The notes beneath the pieces were generated by a model that did not search any database, had not been told where the DNA came from, and worked only from the letters and a program-made list of their open reading frames with translations. A stretch of DNA of 64,000 nt from contig NZ_CP127165.1 in assembly GCF_030264275.1 (NCBI RefSeq), positions 546,001 through 610,000 of the forward strand, in the 5' to 3' direction. Below are positions 39,081 to 48,592 of this stretch, piece by piece. The DNA is from Marivivens sp. LCG002. Lineage in GTDB: Bacteria; Pseudomonadota; Alphaproteobacteria; Rhodobacterales; Rhodobacteraceae. Position numbers and translations under genes: made by a program. The first letter of the stretch is position 1. Each line of letters starts with the position of its first letter.

Positions 39081-40262
39081 TTAGATCGCGGCCTTGAGGG
39101 CATCGACCAGATCGGTGCGCTCCCACGAGAAGCCGCCGTCCGCCTCTGGGGCGCGGCCGAAGTGGCCATAGGCCGAGGTGCGCGCATAGATCGGACGGTT
39201 GAGACCGAGGTGCGAGCGGATGCCTCGGGGGGTGAGGTCCATAACTTGGGCAATCGCCGCTTCGATCTTGGCGGGGTCTACGTCGCCCGTGCCGAAGGTA
39301 TCGGCATAGATCGAGAGCGGTTTGGCCACACCGATGGCATAGGAAAGCTGGATCGTGCAGCGCTCGGCAAGACCTGCCGCCACCACGTTCTTGGCCAGAT
39401 AGCGCGCGGCATAGGCGGCCGAACGGTCCACCTTGGTCGGATCTTTGCCCGAAAACGCACCGCCGCCGTGGGGCGCTGCGCCGCCATAGGTGTCGACGAT
39501 GATCTTGCGCCCCGTAAGGCCTGCGTCCCCGTCGGGGCCGCCGATCACAAAGGTGCCCGTGGGGTTCACCCACCATTCGGTGTCCGCCGAAATCCAACCC
39601 TCAGGCAGCACTTCGCGGATATAAGGCTCGACGATGGCGCGGATGTCGGCGCTCGTCTGGCTTTCGTGGGCGTGCTGGGTCGAAAGCACGATCGAGGTGA
39701 CGCCGACGGGCTTGCCGTTTTCATAGCGCACCGAAAGCTGGCTCTTGGCGTCGGGGCGCAGGGTCGGCTCGCTGCCGTCCTTGCGCACTTCGGCAAGACG
39801 CTTGAGGATCTTGTGCGCATAGTGGATCGGGGCAGGCATCAGCTCGGGCGTCTCGGTGGTCGCATAGCCGAACATGATCCCCTGATCGCCTGCGCCTTCG
39901 TCCTTGTCCTCGCGCGCGTCGACGCCTTGGGCGATATGCGCGGATTGCTCGTGCAGGAGATTGGTGATCTCGACGGTTTCGTGGTGGAACTTGTCCTGCT
40001 CGTAACCGATGTCCTTGATGCAGTCGCGGACGATCCCGTCCACGCGGCCCATGTAATCGCTCAACTTGTCCTGATCGGAGAGGCCCACTTCACCGCCGAT
40101 CACAACGCGATTGGTCGTGGCAAAGGTCTCGCAGGCCACGCGAGCTTCGGGTTCCTCGGACAAAAACGCATCGAGGATGGCGTCGGAAATCCGGTCGCAG
40201 ACCTTATCGGGGTGGCCTTCGGACACGGATTCCGAAGTGAAAATGTAGTTCTGTCGGCTCAT
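39081..40262 (-). CDS. metK: S-adenosylmethionine synthetase MetK
   Basis: 393 aa. Makes SAM from methionine and ATP. It starts [20 protein letters not shown] with the GHPDK ATP-site motif; [20 protein letters not shown] holds the loop lysine and the DP-T motif. The ATG at 40262 is the family start and lies 9 bases past GGAG; an ATG five codons upstream falls inside the riboswitch. ahcY is directly upstream on the same strand, so SAM synthesis and SAH breakdown are co-transcribed. Confidence 0.95.
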   Translation of the reverse strand: MSRQNYIFTSESVSEGHPDKVCDRISDAILDAFLSEEPEARVACETFATTNRVVIGGEVGLSDQDKLSDYMGRVDGIVRDCIKDIGYEQDKFHHETVEITNLLHEQSAHIAQGVDAREDKDEGAGDQGIMFGYATTETPELMPAPIHYAHKILKRLAEVRKDGSEPTLRPDAKSQLSVRYENGKPVGVTSIVLSTQHAHESQTSADIRAIVEPYIREVLPEGWISADTEWWVNPTGTFVIGGPDGDAGLTGRKIIVDTYGGAAPHGGGAFSGKDPTKVDRSAAYAARYLAKNVVAAGLAERCTIQLSYAIGVAKPLSIYADTFGTGDVDPAKIEAAIAQVMDLTPRGIRSHLGLNRPIYARTSAYGHFGRAPEADGGFSWERTDLVDALKAAI

Positions 40263-40268
40263 TGGGAA

Positions 40269-40317
40269 GTGCTCCATTGGAATGTCCCCGCCACGCCAGG
40301 AAGCCGTTGTGACGGGG
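40269..40317 (-). promoter_or_regulatory. SAM/SAH riboswitch in front of metK
   Basis: Read on the minus strand, a 9-bp stem CCCCGTCAC / GTGGCGGGG encloses the conserved loop AACGGCTTCCTGGC. The ATTCCAATGGAGCA tail supplies the pseudoknot strand and contains the GGAG ribosome site of metK. Sequence and order match the SAM/SAH class known upstream of metK in Rhodobacterales. Ligand binding should hide the ribosome site and lower metK translation, without stopping ahcY. Confidence 0.92.
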
Positions 40318-40334
40318 AAAATGTAAGGGGTAAC

Positions 40335-41723
40335 TTAGTAACGATAGTGTTCGGGCTTGAAGGGACCTTCGATGGTGACACCGATGTAGTCGGCCTGCTC
40401 TTTGCGCAGCTGGGTGAGCTTCACGCCGATGCGGTCGAGGTGGAGACGCGCGACCTTTTCGTCGAGGTGCTTGGGCAGGATATAGACGCCGGGGGCGTAG
40501 TCCTCGCCTTTGGTCCAAAGCTCAATCTGTGCGAGCACCTGGTTGGTGAAAGAGGCCGACATCACAAACGAGGGGTGGCCCGTGGCGTTGCCGAGGTTCA
40601 GCAGACGACCCTCGGACAGAAGGATGATACGGCTGCCCGAGGGCATTTCGATCATATCCACCTGATCCTTGATGTTGGTCCACTTGTGGTTCCGAAGAGC
40701 CGCGACCTGGATCTCGTTGTCGAAGTGGCCGATGTTGCCGACGATCGCCATATCCTTCATCTCGCGCATGTGCTCGATGCGGATGACGTCACGGTTGCCC
40801 GTGGTGGTGATGAAGATGTCCGCGCTCGCGACCACGTCTTCGAGAACGACAACCTCGAAACCGTCCATCGCCGCCTGAAGCGCGCAGATCGGATCGACTT
40901 CGGTTACCTTGACGCGTGCGCCTGCGCCGCGTAGCGAAGCGGCAGAGCCTTTGCCCACGTCGCCGTAACCGCAAACGACGGCAACCTTGCCCGCCATCAT
41001 CGTGTCGGTGGCGCGGCGGATGCCGTCGACGAGCGATTCTTTACAGCCGTATTTGTTATCGAACTTGGACTTGGTGACCGAGTCGTTGACGTTGATCGCA
41101 GGGAAAGGGAGCTGGCCCTTCTTGTGCAGATCATAGAGGCGATGCACGCCAGTGGTGGTTTCCTCCGAGACGCCCTTGATGGCCTCTTTGGTCTTGGTGA
41201 ACCAGCCGGGGCTGGCTTTCATGCGCTTGTAGATCTGCGCCTTGATGACTTCTTCTTCTTCGGACTGGGGCACGGGAATGATGTCCTCGCCTGCCTCGGC
41301 GCGGGCGCCCAGCAGAACATAGAGCGTCGCATCACCGCCATCGTCGAGGATCATATTCGCGCCTTCGGGGAACATGAAGGATTTGTCGAGATAATCCCAA
41401 TGCTCGGTCAGCGTCTGGCCCTTGACCGCAAAGACGGGAATACCGGCTTCGGCAATCGCGGCGGCGGCATGATCCTGGGTCGAGAAGATGTTGCACGAAG
41501 CCCAGCGCACATCCGCACCCAAAGCCACCAGCGTCTCGATCAGAACGGCCGTCTGGATCGTCATGTGGAGCGAGCCCACAATGCGCGCACCCTTCAGAGG
41601 CTTGCTCTCCCCGAACTCGGCACGGCACGCCATAAGCCCGGGCATTTCCGTTTCTGCAATGTCCAATTCCTTGCGACCAAAACCCGCAAGCGTGATGTCT
41701 TTGACGATGTAGTCCTTCGGCAT
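40335..41723 (-). CDS. ahcY: S-adenosylhomocysteine hydrolase AhcY
   Basis: 462 aa. Splits SAH to adenosine and homocysteine using bound [25 protein letters not shown] is the NAD-binding motif (about residue 245), with [13 protein letters not shown] and C-terminal KPEHYRY as usual in the family. It is the first gene of the ahcY-metK unit. No SAH-riboswitch core was recognised in the 197 bp between it and cysNC. Regulation of ahcY itself is therefore unclear. Confidence 0.96.
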   Translation of the reverse strand: MPKDYIVKDITLAGFGRKELDIAETEMPGLMACRAEFGESKPLKGARIVGSLHMTIQTAVLIETLVALGADVRWASCNIFSTQDHAAAAIAEAGIPVFAVKGQTLTEHWDYLDKSFMFPEGANMILDDGGDATLYVLLGARAEAGEDIIPVPQSEEEEVIKAQIYKRMKASPGWFTKTKEAIKGVSEETTTGVHRLYDLHKKGQLPFPAINVNDSVTKSKFDNKYGCKESLVDGIRRATDTMMAGKVAVVCGYGDVGKGSAASLRGAGARVKVTEVDPICALQAAMDGFEVVVLEDVVASADIFITTTGNRDVIRIEHMREMKDMAIVGNIGHFDNEIQVAALRNHKWTNIKDQVDMIEMPSGSRIILLSEGRLLNLGNATGHPSFVMSASFTNQVLAQIELWTKGEDYAPGVYILPKHLDEKVARLHLDRIGVKLTQLRKEQADYIGVTIEGPFKPEHYRY

Positions 41724-41869
41724 AACAACTTCCTATTTGCAACTTGCAGCGCATTTAGCATCTCAACTCGGAAAGTATAGGAAAAAAGGTCGTTAGCGGC
41801 TTAGGCCGTGAAGTGCAGATCCAAATAATGCCGAAAAGCGACTTCCTTAGCGTATCGTTTGCCAAGGAC

Positions 41870-41898
41870 CCCGCGCTCGTTCAGTGAGCGCGGGTTTT
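41870..41898. terminator. Hairpin between cysNC and ahcY
   Basis: CCCGCGCTC (41870-41878) and GAGCGCGGG (41886-41894) form a perfect 9-bp stem with a 7-base loop, followed by TTTT on the + strand. cysNC runs the other way, so the T-run is on the wrong side for it; the stem may still end its transcript. Confidence 0.55.
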
Positions 41899-41920
41899 GG
41901 GCCTCAATCGTGATAAAAAG

Positions 41921-43825
41921 TTACGGTATCAGCCTCGCGATAATCAGGTCCGCCGCCTCTTCCGGCGTCACGTGTGTTGTGTCGATGCGGATTTCGGCGT
42001 TGTCGGGGGCCTCGTAGGGGCTGTCGATGCCTGTGAAGTTCTTGAGTTGGCCCGAGCGGGCCTTGGCGTAGAGGCCTTTGACGTCGCGGGCTTCGGCGAC
42101 TTCGAGGGGGGTGTCCACAAAGACTTCGACGAATTCACCGGGCTGCATCATGCTGCGTACCATGTCGCGTTCCGAGCGGAAGGGTGAGATGAAGGCGGTA
42201 ATCACAATGAGGCCCGCGTCGGTCATCAGCTTGGCAACCTCGCCCACACGCCGGATGTTCTCGATGCGGTCGGCTTCGGTAAAGCCGAGGTCTTTGTTGA
42301 GGCCGTGGCGCACGTTGTCGCCATCAAGAAGGAAGGTGTGGCGGTTCATACGTGCCAGCTTCTTCTCGATGATATTGGCGATCGTCGATTTGCCCGAGCC
42401 CGATAGACCCGTGAGCCAGAGCACGGCAGGCTTCTGGTGTTTCATCGAGGCGTGATGCTCGCGGCCGATATCCGTGGCCTGCCAGTGGATGTTCTGGGCG
42501 CGGCGGAGCGCGAAGTGGATCATCCCTGCGGCAACCGTGTGGTTGGTGATCTTGTCGATCAGGATGAAGCCACCGAGATCGCGGCTCTCGGGATAGGCGG
42601 CAAAGGGGATTTCGCGGTCGGTGGTGATATTGGCGACACCGATGGCGTTCAGATCGAGCGTCTTGGTGGCAAGATGCTCTTGGGTGTTGACGTTGATCTC
42701 GTATTTGGGGTGCTGGATCGTGGCCGAAACGGTCTGGGTTCCGATCTTGAGCCAATAGGCGCGGCCCGGAACGAGGGGCGCTTCATCCATCCAGACGACC
42801 GTGGCTTCGAACTGGTCTGCGACTTCGAGCGGGGCTTGGGCCGCGACGATGACCTGACCGCGCGAGCAGTCGATTTCGTCGGCGAGCGTGATCGTGACGG
42901 ACTCGCCTGCAACAGCGATGTCGCGGTCGCCTTCAAGGCTCACGATACGCGAAACGGTCGAAGTTTTGCCCGAGGGCAGGACGCGCACCGCATCACCGGG
43001 GCGCACCGAGCCGCTTGCGATAAGGCCTGCGAAGCCGCGGAAATCAAGGTTCGGGCGGTTGACCCATTGCACGGGGAGACGGAAGGGGAGGTCCTGATCC
43101 GTGGTGACATCGACCTCGACGCTTTCCAGATGCGGCAGCAGCGCAGGGCCTTGATACCACGGCGTGTGGGCGCTCGGGCCGGTGATGTTGTCGCCCTTGA
43201 ACCCTGAGATCGGGATCGCGGTGAACTCTTCGATGCCGATGGAGCGGGCAAAGGCGCCGTATTCCTCGACGATTTGGTCAAAGGTCGCCTTGTCATAGCC
43301 GATGAGGTCCATCTTGTTGACGGCAAGGACCACGTGGCGAATGCCGATCAGGTTCACAAGATAGCTGTGACGGCGGGTCTGGGTCAGAACACCTTTGCGC
43401 GCATCAATCAGAATGACGGCGAGATCGGCGGTCGAGGCGCCCGTGACCATATTGCGGGTGTATTGCTCGTGACCGGGGGTGTCGGCCACAATGAACTTGC
43501 GCTTTTCGGTGGCGAAGAAGCGATAGGCGACGTCGATGGTGATGCCCTGTTCGCGCTCGGCGGCAAGTCCGTCGACGAGAAGGGCAAAGTCGATCTCGCC
43601 GCCTTGGGTGCCGACGCGTTTGCTGTCTGCTTCGAGCGTGGCAAGCTGGTCTTCAAAGATCATCTTGCTGTCATAGAGGAGACGGCCGATCAGGGTGGAT
43701 TTGCCATCGTCAACAGAGCCACAAGTGATGAAGCGCAGCATTGTCTTGTGCTGGTGCGCTTCGAGATAGGCGTCGATGTTTTCGGCAATAAGGGCGTCGG
43801 TCTTGTAAATCGGGTCGTTCGTCAT
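41921..43825 (-). CDS. cysNC: Bifunctional sulfate adenylyltransferase large subunit / APS kinase CysNC
   Basis: 634 aa. The N-terminal GTPase part (about 1-430) has [26 protein letters not shown] and NKMDL, as in CysN, driving APS formation with CysD. The C-terminal part is APS kinase with P-loop [11 protein letters not shown] and [13 protein letters not shown]. The ATG at 43825 follows AAGG; the GTG three codons upstream is less likely. cysD is 54 bp upstream on the same strand, and the two form the sulfate activation enzyme. PAPS so made could also feed sulfation of glycans. Confidence 0.95.
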   Translation of the reverse strand: MTNDPIYKTDALIAENIDAYLEAHQHKTMLRFITCGSVDDGKSTLIGRLLYDSKMIFEDQLATLEADSKRVGTQGGEIDFALLVDGLAAEREQGITIDVAYRFFATEKRKFIVADTPGHEQYTRNMVTGASTADLAVILIDARKGVLTQTRRHSYLVNLIGIRHVVLAVNKMDLIGYDKATFDQIVEEYGAFARSIGIEEFTAIPISGFKGDNITGPSAHTPWYQGPALLPHLESVEVDVTTDQDLPFRLPVQWVNRPNLDFRGFAGLIASGSVRPGDAVRVLPSGKTSTVSRIVSLEGDRDIAVAGESVTITLADEIDCSRGQVIVAAQAPLEVADQFEATVVWMDEAPLVPGRAYWLKIGTQTVSATIQHPKYEINVNTQEHLATKTLDLNAIGVANITTDREIPFAAYPESRDLGGFILIDKITNHTVAAGMIHFALRRAQNIHWQATDIGREHHASMKHQKPAVLWLTGLSGSGKSTIANIIEKKLARMNRHTFLLDGDNVRHGLNKDLGFTEADRIENIRRVGEVAKLMTDAGLIVITAFISPFRSERDMVRSMMQPGEFVEVFVDTPLEVAEARDVKGLYAKARSGQLKNFTGIDSPYEAPDNAEIRIDTTHVTPEEAADLIIARLIP

Positions 43826-43879
43826 GCGGATCACCTTGGGGGTGTAAATTGGGTTGAAAAGCGCTGAGAAAGCAGGGGC

Positions 43880-44785
43880 TTAGAAATAGCCTTCCTGCTT
43901 TTTCTTCTCCATCGAGGCGGCCTGATCGTGGTCGATCGCGCGGCCTTGGCGCTCGGAGGTGGTGGTCAGCAGCATTTCCTGAATGACTTCGGGGAGCGTG
44001 GTCGCCGTGCTCTCGACCGCACCCGTAAGCGGGTAACAGCCAAGCGTGCGGAAGCGCACCGATTTCATGACGGGCGTCTCGCCCTCGCGCAGCGGGAAGC
44101 GGTCGTCGTCCACCATGATGGTCAGGCCATCACGCTCGACCGTCGGACGCGGGGCCGAGAAATAGAGCGGTACGATCTCGATGCCTTCGAGGTGGATGTA
44201 TTGCCAGATATCAAGCTCGGTCCAGTTCGAGATCGGGAACACGCGCACGCTCTCGCCCTTGGCTTTGCGGGCGTTATAGAGCCGCCACAGCTCGGGGCGC
44301 TGGTTCTTGGGGTCCCAGCGGTGGTTGGCCGAGCGGAAAGAGAACACGCGTTCCTTGGCGCGGGACTTTTCCTCGTCGCGGCGTGCGCCACCAAAGGCTA
44401 CGTCGAACCCGTATTTGTCGAGCGCCTGCTTGAGCCCTTCGGTTTTCCACATGTCGGTATGAAGCCCGCCGTGATCGAACGGGTTGATGCCGCGCTCTTT
44501 CGCTTCTGGGTTCTGATAGACGTGAAGCTCCATCCCTGCGTCCTTGGCGGCCTTGTCGCGCAGCGCATACATGTCGCGGAACTTCCACGTGGTGTCGACG
44601 TGAAGAAGCGGGAAGGGCGGCGGCGCGGGGTAGAACGCCTTTTTCGCCAGATGCAGCATAACGGCCGAGTCCTTGCCGACCGAATAGAGCATCACGGGGT
44701 TTTCGGCCTCGGCGACGACTTCACGCAGGATATGGATGCTCTCCGCCTCAAGGCGTTGCAGGTGGGTCAGGGTTTTCTGGGTCAT
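43880..44785 (-). CDS. cysD: Sulfate adenylyltransferase small subunit CysD
   Basis: 301 aa. PAPS-reductase-like PP-loop: [20 protein letters not shown] near residue 32, then [20 protein letters not shown] and [15 protein letters not shown]. It forms APS from sulfate and ATP with the CysN part. First gene of cysD-cysNC; divergent from the LuxR-type regulator at 44872, whose hairpin leader shares the interval. Confidence 0.95.
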   Translation of the reverse strand: MTQKTLTHLQRLEAESIHILREVVAEAENPVMLYSVGKDSAVMLHLAKKAFYPAPPPFPLLHVDTTWKFRDMYALRDKAAKDAGMELHVYQNPEAKERGINPFDHGGLHTDMWKTEGLKQALDKYGFDVAFGGARRDEEKSRAKERVFSFRSANHRWDPKNQRPELWRLYNARKAKGESVRVFPISNWTELDIWQYIHLEGIEIVPLYFSAPRPTVERDGLTIMVDDDRFPLREGETPVMKSVRFRTLGCYPLTGAVESTATTLPEVIQEMLLTTTSERQGRAIDHDQAASMEKKKQEGYF

Positions 44786-44843
44786 ACTCGAATCGTTTCA
44801 GTCTTGGTTTTTCTTGGTGATAGCGCGAGGAGGGGACTGGATA

Positions 44844-44861
44844 ACCTCCCAAATGGGAGGT
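44844..44861. promoter_or_regulatory. Hairpin/palindrome covering the ribosome site of the LuxR-type gene
   Basis: ACCTCCC (44844-44850), AAAT and GGGAGGT (44855-44861) form a perfect inverted repeat. The right arm contains GGGAGG, the only good ribosome site for the ATG at 44872. It could hide that site in RNA, or be an operator bound as DNA by the regulator or another protein. Confidence 0.6.
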
Positions 44862-44871
44862 ATCTTGCGCC

Positions 44872-45870
44872 ATGGCCCGTTTTGACGATCAAACCGAACT
44901 GATCCGCGCTCTTTTTGCCTCTGCAGGTGACGCCTCGGCAGAGGGTGAGGCTTGGGCGGGGTTCTTGCACGCTCTGCGCTCGATCACTCAGGCTGATGGG
45001 GCGGCGCTTGTCATCGACACGGAGACCCCGCGCCTGTTCGGGGATGCGCCGTTGGTGGACGCAGAGCTACGGCTGAAACTGCGGGTCGAACGGGTTTATG
45101 ACCAAGACGGCCTTCCGAATTTCGAGTGGCGACACGGGTTTGTGCGCGCGGTCAAAGTGCGGATCGATCAGGCGGCGACTGTAACGCTTTGGATCACCCG
45201 TGGCGCGCATCTCAAGGACTTTCGGAGTGTCGACGGCCAGCTCCTCTCGGCGCTGACGCCGTTCTTGGGGCAGGGGGCCGAGATGTGGCTTCGTCTGTTA
45301 GAGACACGGCGTGAGGCGGCGCGCACGGATGCCGTTGCAATGCAATCGGGGCTCGGCTGGGTTCAGTTCGAGCGGAGCGCAATAATCACAAGCTATTCCT
45401 CGATGGTCGGCGCTTGGGCCGAGGAGCGGGGCATGCGACTTTCGGAACGGCGCCGGTTCGAATTGGCCGACGATGGCGCGGCGCAGGCGTTTCGCGCTGC
45501 CTTTCAACAGGTTCTTGCGGGGGCAGCGCGGGATGTGGCGGTGATCGGGGTGGAGCCTCTGACGGAACTGGTGCTCACTCAGGGGGAGGATCAAACGATC
45601 CTCGGCACACTTCGCGTGGCGCAACCCGCCGCCGATGTTGCCCCCGAAACCGTTGCCGCGCATTTCGGCATCAGCAAGAGCGAGGCGCGTTTGGCTATGC
45701 AGCTTTGCGATGGTGCAAGCATAAAAGAAGCGGCAATGGCTCTCGGCTGGACAGAAGAAACCGCGCGAACCACCTCAAAGGCGATTTTCGCGCGGCTCGG
45801 GATTTCGGGCCAACCTGCGCTGGTGCGCAGGATGATGGGCAGCGGCCTTTGGCTCGGGCGGCTTGATTAG
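44872..45870 (+). CDS. LuxR-type helix-turn-helix regulator
   Basis: 332 aa. Residues 1-230 form a sensor-like part without a domain I can name (FLHALRSITQADGAALVIDTE is PAS/GAF-like in pattern). The last 65 residues carry a LuxR-type HTH in the order ISKSEARLAMQLCDG, SIKEAAMALGWTEETARTTSKAIFARLGI. No receiver domain. It stands divergently to cysD and ends in a 4-bp convergent overlap with the 4-TM gene. Target genes are unknown; cysD-cysNC is a candidate only by location. Confidence 0.75.
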   Translation: MARFDDQTELIRALFASAGDASAEGEAWAGFLHALRSITQADGAALVIDTETPRLFGDAPLVDAELRLKLRVERVYDQDGLPNFEWRHGFVRAVKVRIDQAATVTLWITRGAHLKDFRSVDGQLLSALTPFLGQGAEMWLRLLETRREAARTDAVAMQSGLGWVQFERSAIITSYSSMVGAWAEERGMRLSERRRFELADDGAAQAFRAAFQQVLAGAARDVAVIGVEPLTELVLTQGEDQTILGTLRVAQPAADVAPETVAAHFGISKSEARLAMQLCDGASIKEAAMALGWTEETARTTSKAIFARLGISGQPALVRRMMGSGLWLGRLD

Positions 45871-46241
45871 GCCGCGCGGGTAAACGCTCTTACCGTCTGA
45901 ACAAAAAAGATCAGCATTGAAAGGAGCACAACAATCGAGCCGATCTTGGCAAAGGTTTCGCCATGCTGGGTGATCGCCATCACAATGCCCGGCACGATGA
46001 GAAGAACACCGACGATGGCCGAGCCGAGATGGAGCTTGGCCAAGCGAGACGCCGCGGCGTCAGGGTTCAGCGCATAAAACGCGCCATAGACAGAAGAGGC
46101 CACAAAGCCGATCAGGTTCAAATGTCCATGCGCAGGCGACAGGCTGTGATCGCCGCTCGCCGACATCTGGATGCCCCAAGCCATCCCGATCAGCGCAAAG
46201 ACGGCACCGACGGCAAAGAAAGCGGATGCGGTTTTATTCAT
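45867..46241 (-). CDS. Small four-helix membrane protein with AHGHLNLIG motif
   Basis: 124 aa, about four membrane segments spread over residues 5-25, 38-58, 70-95 and 97-118. HSLSPAHGHLNLIGF carries two His of a kind seen in small haem-copper-oxidase-subunit-I-like and terminal-oxidase-related proteins. The frame is open upstream to 46379, but that part overlaps the cupin gene in another frame, and MNKTASAFFAVG at 46241 is a natural membrane start. It follows the cupin gene by 4 bp, probably in one transcript. Confidence 0.65.
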   Translation of the reverse strand: MNKTASAFFAVGAVFALIGMAWGIQMSASGDHSLSPAHGHLNLIGFVASSVYGAFYALNPDAAASRLAKLHLGSAIVGVLLIVPGIVMAITQHGETFAKIGSIVVLLSMLIFFVQTVRAFTRAA

Positions 46242-46245
46242 GGCC

Positions 46246-46692
46246 TTACCCCTCTGCGCCAAGCGGCGGACCGGTAAAGGTGAGGTGATGCCGCGCCGCC
46301 GCCTCCATGATCGCGGGCATATCTTCGGGGATGCGCAACGCGCCATCTGCGGCCTCGTAGAAAAAGCCTTCAAAACCACCGGGCGTCAGAATGACAAGAT
46401 GACGCGAGGGCGTGTCCGAACAAACGCGGTAGGTGTGTTCTTTGCCGCGCGGAATAAAGCCCGATTGGCTTGGCCCGAGACGGCGGGTCTCGCCCTCGAT
46501 CCAGACTTCGATCTCGCCCGTCAGAACGATGAAAACCTCGTCTTCGTTTGCGTGCACGTGGCGCGGCGGGCCTTCGCCTGCGGGGGTGGTGGAATCCACG
46601 ATGGACATCGCCCCGTTGGTTTCTTCGGTCGTCAGGAGTGTGCGGTAGCTGGAGCCGTTCCAGTTGACCGTATCGGTTCGTCCGTTTTGCAT
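46246..46692 (-). CDS. Cupin-domain protein
   Basis: 148 aa. One conserved cupin barrel: PRHVHANEDEVFIVLTGEIEV holds the HxH...E metal-binding motif 1, and GFIPRGKEHTYRV supplies the motif 2 His. Such small cupins are dioxygenases, isomerases or binding proteins; no more can be said. A strong GGAGG precedes the ATG. It is divergent from the LysR gene at 46841, a usual regulator-target arrangement, with a perfect dyad between them. Confidence 0.8.
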   Translation of the reverse strand: MQNGRTDTVNWNGSSYRTLLTTEETNGAMSIVDSTTPAGEGPPRHVHANEDEVFIVLTGEIEVWIEGETRRLGPSQSGFIPRGKEHTYRVCSDTPSRHLVILTPGGFEGFFYEAADGALRIPEDMPAIMEAAARHHLTFTGPPLGAEG

Positions 46693-46797
46693 TGTTTTTC
46701 CTCCAAAGTCGCCTCTCGGGACGGCGGACCGAAGCCTGCCGAAGAAGAGGTGTGTTTCTCGTTTCTCTTGAGTGACTTCAGATTAACGCAATGCTCT

Positions 46798-46827
46798 GGT
46801 ATAATTCTAACTTCTATTCCTTATACC
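46798..46827. promoter_or_regulatory. Putative LysR operator between the cupin and LysR genes
   Basis: GGTATAA (46798-46804) and TTATACC (46821-46827) are perfect 7-bp inverted arms with a 16-bp AT-rich centre. It lies just upstream of the LysR start at 46841, as expected for autoregulation and control of the divergent cupin gene. Confidence 0.65.
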
Positions 46828-46840
46828 GTTCATAAGTCTG

Positions 46841-47764
46841 ATGAATATAAACACCTTTGATCTGAACCTTTTGAAAACCTTTCAGGCGCTCTTTGCCGAA
46901 GGCTCCGTCACGAAAGCCGCCGAAAGGCTTGGCGTCACGCAGCCCGCGGCCTCGGCTTCATTGCGGCGTTTGCGAGAGGTGTTCGGCGATCCGCTTTTCG
47001 TGCGGACGGGTCAAAGGCTCGAACCAACACAGGTGGCGCTCGATCTTCGGTCGCAAGTGGAACAAACGCTTGAAGGCGTAGCGGGAATGCTCGAACTAGG
47101 GTCCGTCTTTGATCCCGCGCGGCTCGACCGCACCTTCTGGCTGTCGGGGTCCGACTTTTTCAGCCAACTCCTCCTTCCGAAATTGCTGGAAAGGCTGAGG
47201 CTCGAGGCACCGAGCGTTAAGATCGTGTTCGTCGATCAGGTGTTCGGCACCACGCTCGGCGAGCTTGAAAACGGCAAAGTCGATCTTGCCTTCTGGCCGC
47301 GTGTGGACATGCCCAAATGGGTGTCAATGCAGTATCTCTTCACCACCCAGTTCCAGCATATCGCGCGTATCGGCCACAGCCGCCTTGTGTCGGCGGGGAT
47401 CAAGGACGGTGATCCGATCCCTGTGGATCTGGTCTGCGATCTTGCACATGTGCATTTTTCGCCCGATGGACGCACGGCGGACGACATGGACCAGATCCTT
47501 GCAAAGATGGGGCGTCGCCGCAAAATCCATGCGACGGTTCCGACCTTTTCTGCGGTGATTGATGTGGTGAACGCAAGCGACCTGATCGGCACTTTGCCCT
47601 TCCACACCGTCGACGCGCTTGGGGGGCGGCGCAATTTCACGCGTCATCCTCTGGCGGTGGAGCGTCCCGAAATCCCGCTGATGATGTATTGGCACCGTCG
47701 CGCTGAAAACTCGCTCGGCCATCGCTGGCTTCGCGGGTTGGTCCAAGAGTGTTTGACGCCCTAG
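46841..47764 (+). CDS. LysR-family regulator, NodD/PcpR-like subgroup
   Basis: 307 aa. N-terminal winged HTH with GSVTKAAERLGVTQPAASASLRRLRE. The N-terminal start NINTFDLNLLKTFQALF is typical of the NodD/LinR/PcpR-like subgroup. The C-terminal substrate-binding domain begins about residue 90. The divergent cupin gene is the probable target. The effector is unknown. It ends 3 bp from the convergent aldolase gene. Confidence 0.85.
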   Translation: MNINTFDLNLLKTFQALFAEGSVTKAAERLGVTQPAASASLRRLREVFGDPLFVRTGQRLEPTQVALDLRSQVEQTLEGVAGMLELGSVFDPARLDRTFWLSGSDFFSQLLLPKLLERLRLEAPSVKIVFVDQVFGTTLGELENGKVDLAFWPRVDMPKWVSMQYLFTTQFQHIARIGHSRLVSAGIKDGDPIPVDLVCDLAHVHFSPDGRTADDMDQILAKMGRRRKIHATVPTFSAVIDVVNASDLIGTLPFHTVDALGGRRNFTRHPLAVERPEIPLMMYWHRRAENSLGHRWLRGLVQECLTP

Positions 47765-47767
47765 GGC

Positions 47768-48592
47768 CTAGCCCAGTTCGCGCAAAACACGCCGCGCGGC
47801 CTGTTCAAGCGGGGCTTCGACGGCGCTCAGGATATCAATCCGATCAAAGAGCAATGGCTCAGCGTCAAGCTTGGCGCGGAGTGCGCGGCCAAAGACCTGT
47901 CGCAGTTCGGTGCCGATGTTGAATTTGCAGATGTTGCTGTGAAGGGCAAGTCGTCGACGCTCGGCGGATGGAATGCCCGATCCACCATGGATGACCAAAG
48001 GAGTGCGGGTCAGCGCCTCAATCGCGTCAAGGCGCGTCTGATCGATTGACGCGTTTTGTCCCTCTTGCAGATGAACATTGCCGATCGAAACGGCCATGGC
48101 ATCGACGCCCGTCTCGGCGGCGAAACGCGCGGCTTCCTCGGGGTCGGTGCCCTCGGACTTGGCGCCGCTGGCATAGCCGACATAGCCGATCTCGCCCTCG
48201 CAAGAGATGCCTTTCGCATGGGCAAGCGCAGCGACGTGTTTGGTCGTCGCGATATTCTCGGCCAAGGGCAGCCCCGAGCCGTCGAACATCACCGACGTGA
48301 ACCCCAGCGCGATCGCCTCTTCGCAGTCGGCAACAGTCATGCCATGGTCGAGATGGCTGACCACTGGGACGCTTGCCTCATCCGCAAGGACCTTGAGCAT
48401 TTCCGCCCAGACCGACAGTGGCATATGCGCCCGCGCTCCTGGTCCGACCTGAAGGATCACGGGGCGACCTTCGGCCTCGGCGGCACGCAGATAGGCGCGG
48501 GTATCCTCCCAGCCCAGACAGACGAACCCCACCACGGCGTAACCTTCGCGCAGCGCAGGCGTCAGAACCTCGGAGAGCGTGGCGCGGGTCAT
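47768..48592 (-). CDS. iolJ: Class II fructose-bisphosphate-type aldolase, IolJ-like
   Basis: 274 aa. Zinc-dependent aldolase: VSHLDHGMT holds the first zinc His and the catalytic-side Asp, GEIGYVG the Glu, and GNVHL and VIHGGSGIP the remaining zinc His residues. It begins within the iolB stop (ATGA overlap). In the iolC-iolB operon it would cleave 2-deoxy-5-keto-gluconate 6-phosphate to DHAP and malonate semialdehyde. The generic aldolase call is firm; the iolJ role rests on context. Confidence 0.85.
   Translation of the reverse strand: MTRATLSEVLTPALREGYAVVGFVCLGWEDTRAYLRAAEAEGRPVILQVGPGARAHMPLSVWAEMLKVLADEASVPVVSHLDHGMTVADCEEAIALGFTSVMFDGSGLPLAENIATTKHVAALAHAKGISCEGEIGYVGYASGAKSEGTDPEEAARFAAETGVDAMAVSIGNVHLQEGQNASIDQTRLDAIEALTRTPLVIHGGSGIPSAERRRLALHSNICKFNIGTELRQVFGRALRAKLDAEPLLFDRIDILSAVEAPLEQAARRVLRELG

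Noticed and set aside
39075-40934. 619-codon frame opposite metK and ahcY
   Set aside because: Shadow of two certain genes and of the riboswitch; no motif of its own.
41724-41920. Search for an SAH riboswitch upstream of ahcY
   Set aside because: The conserved core of that class was not found by eye; only a hairpin near cysNC was seen.
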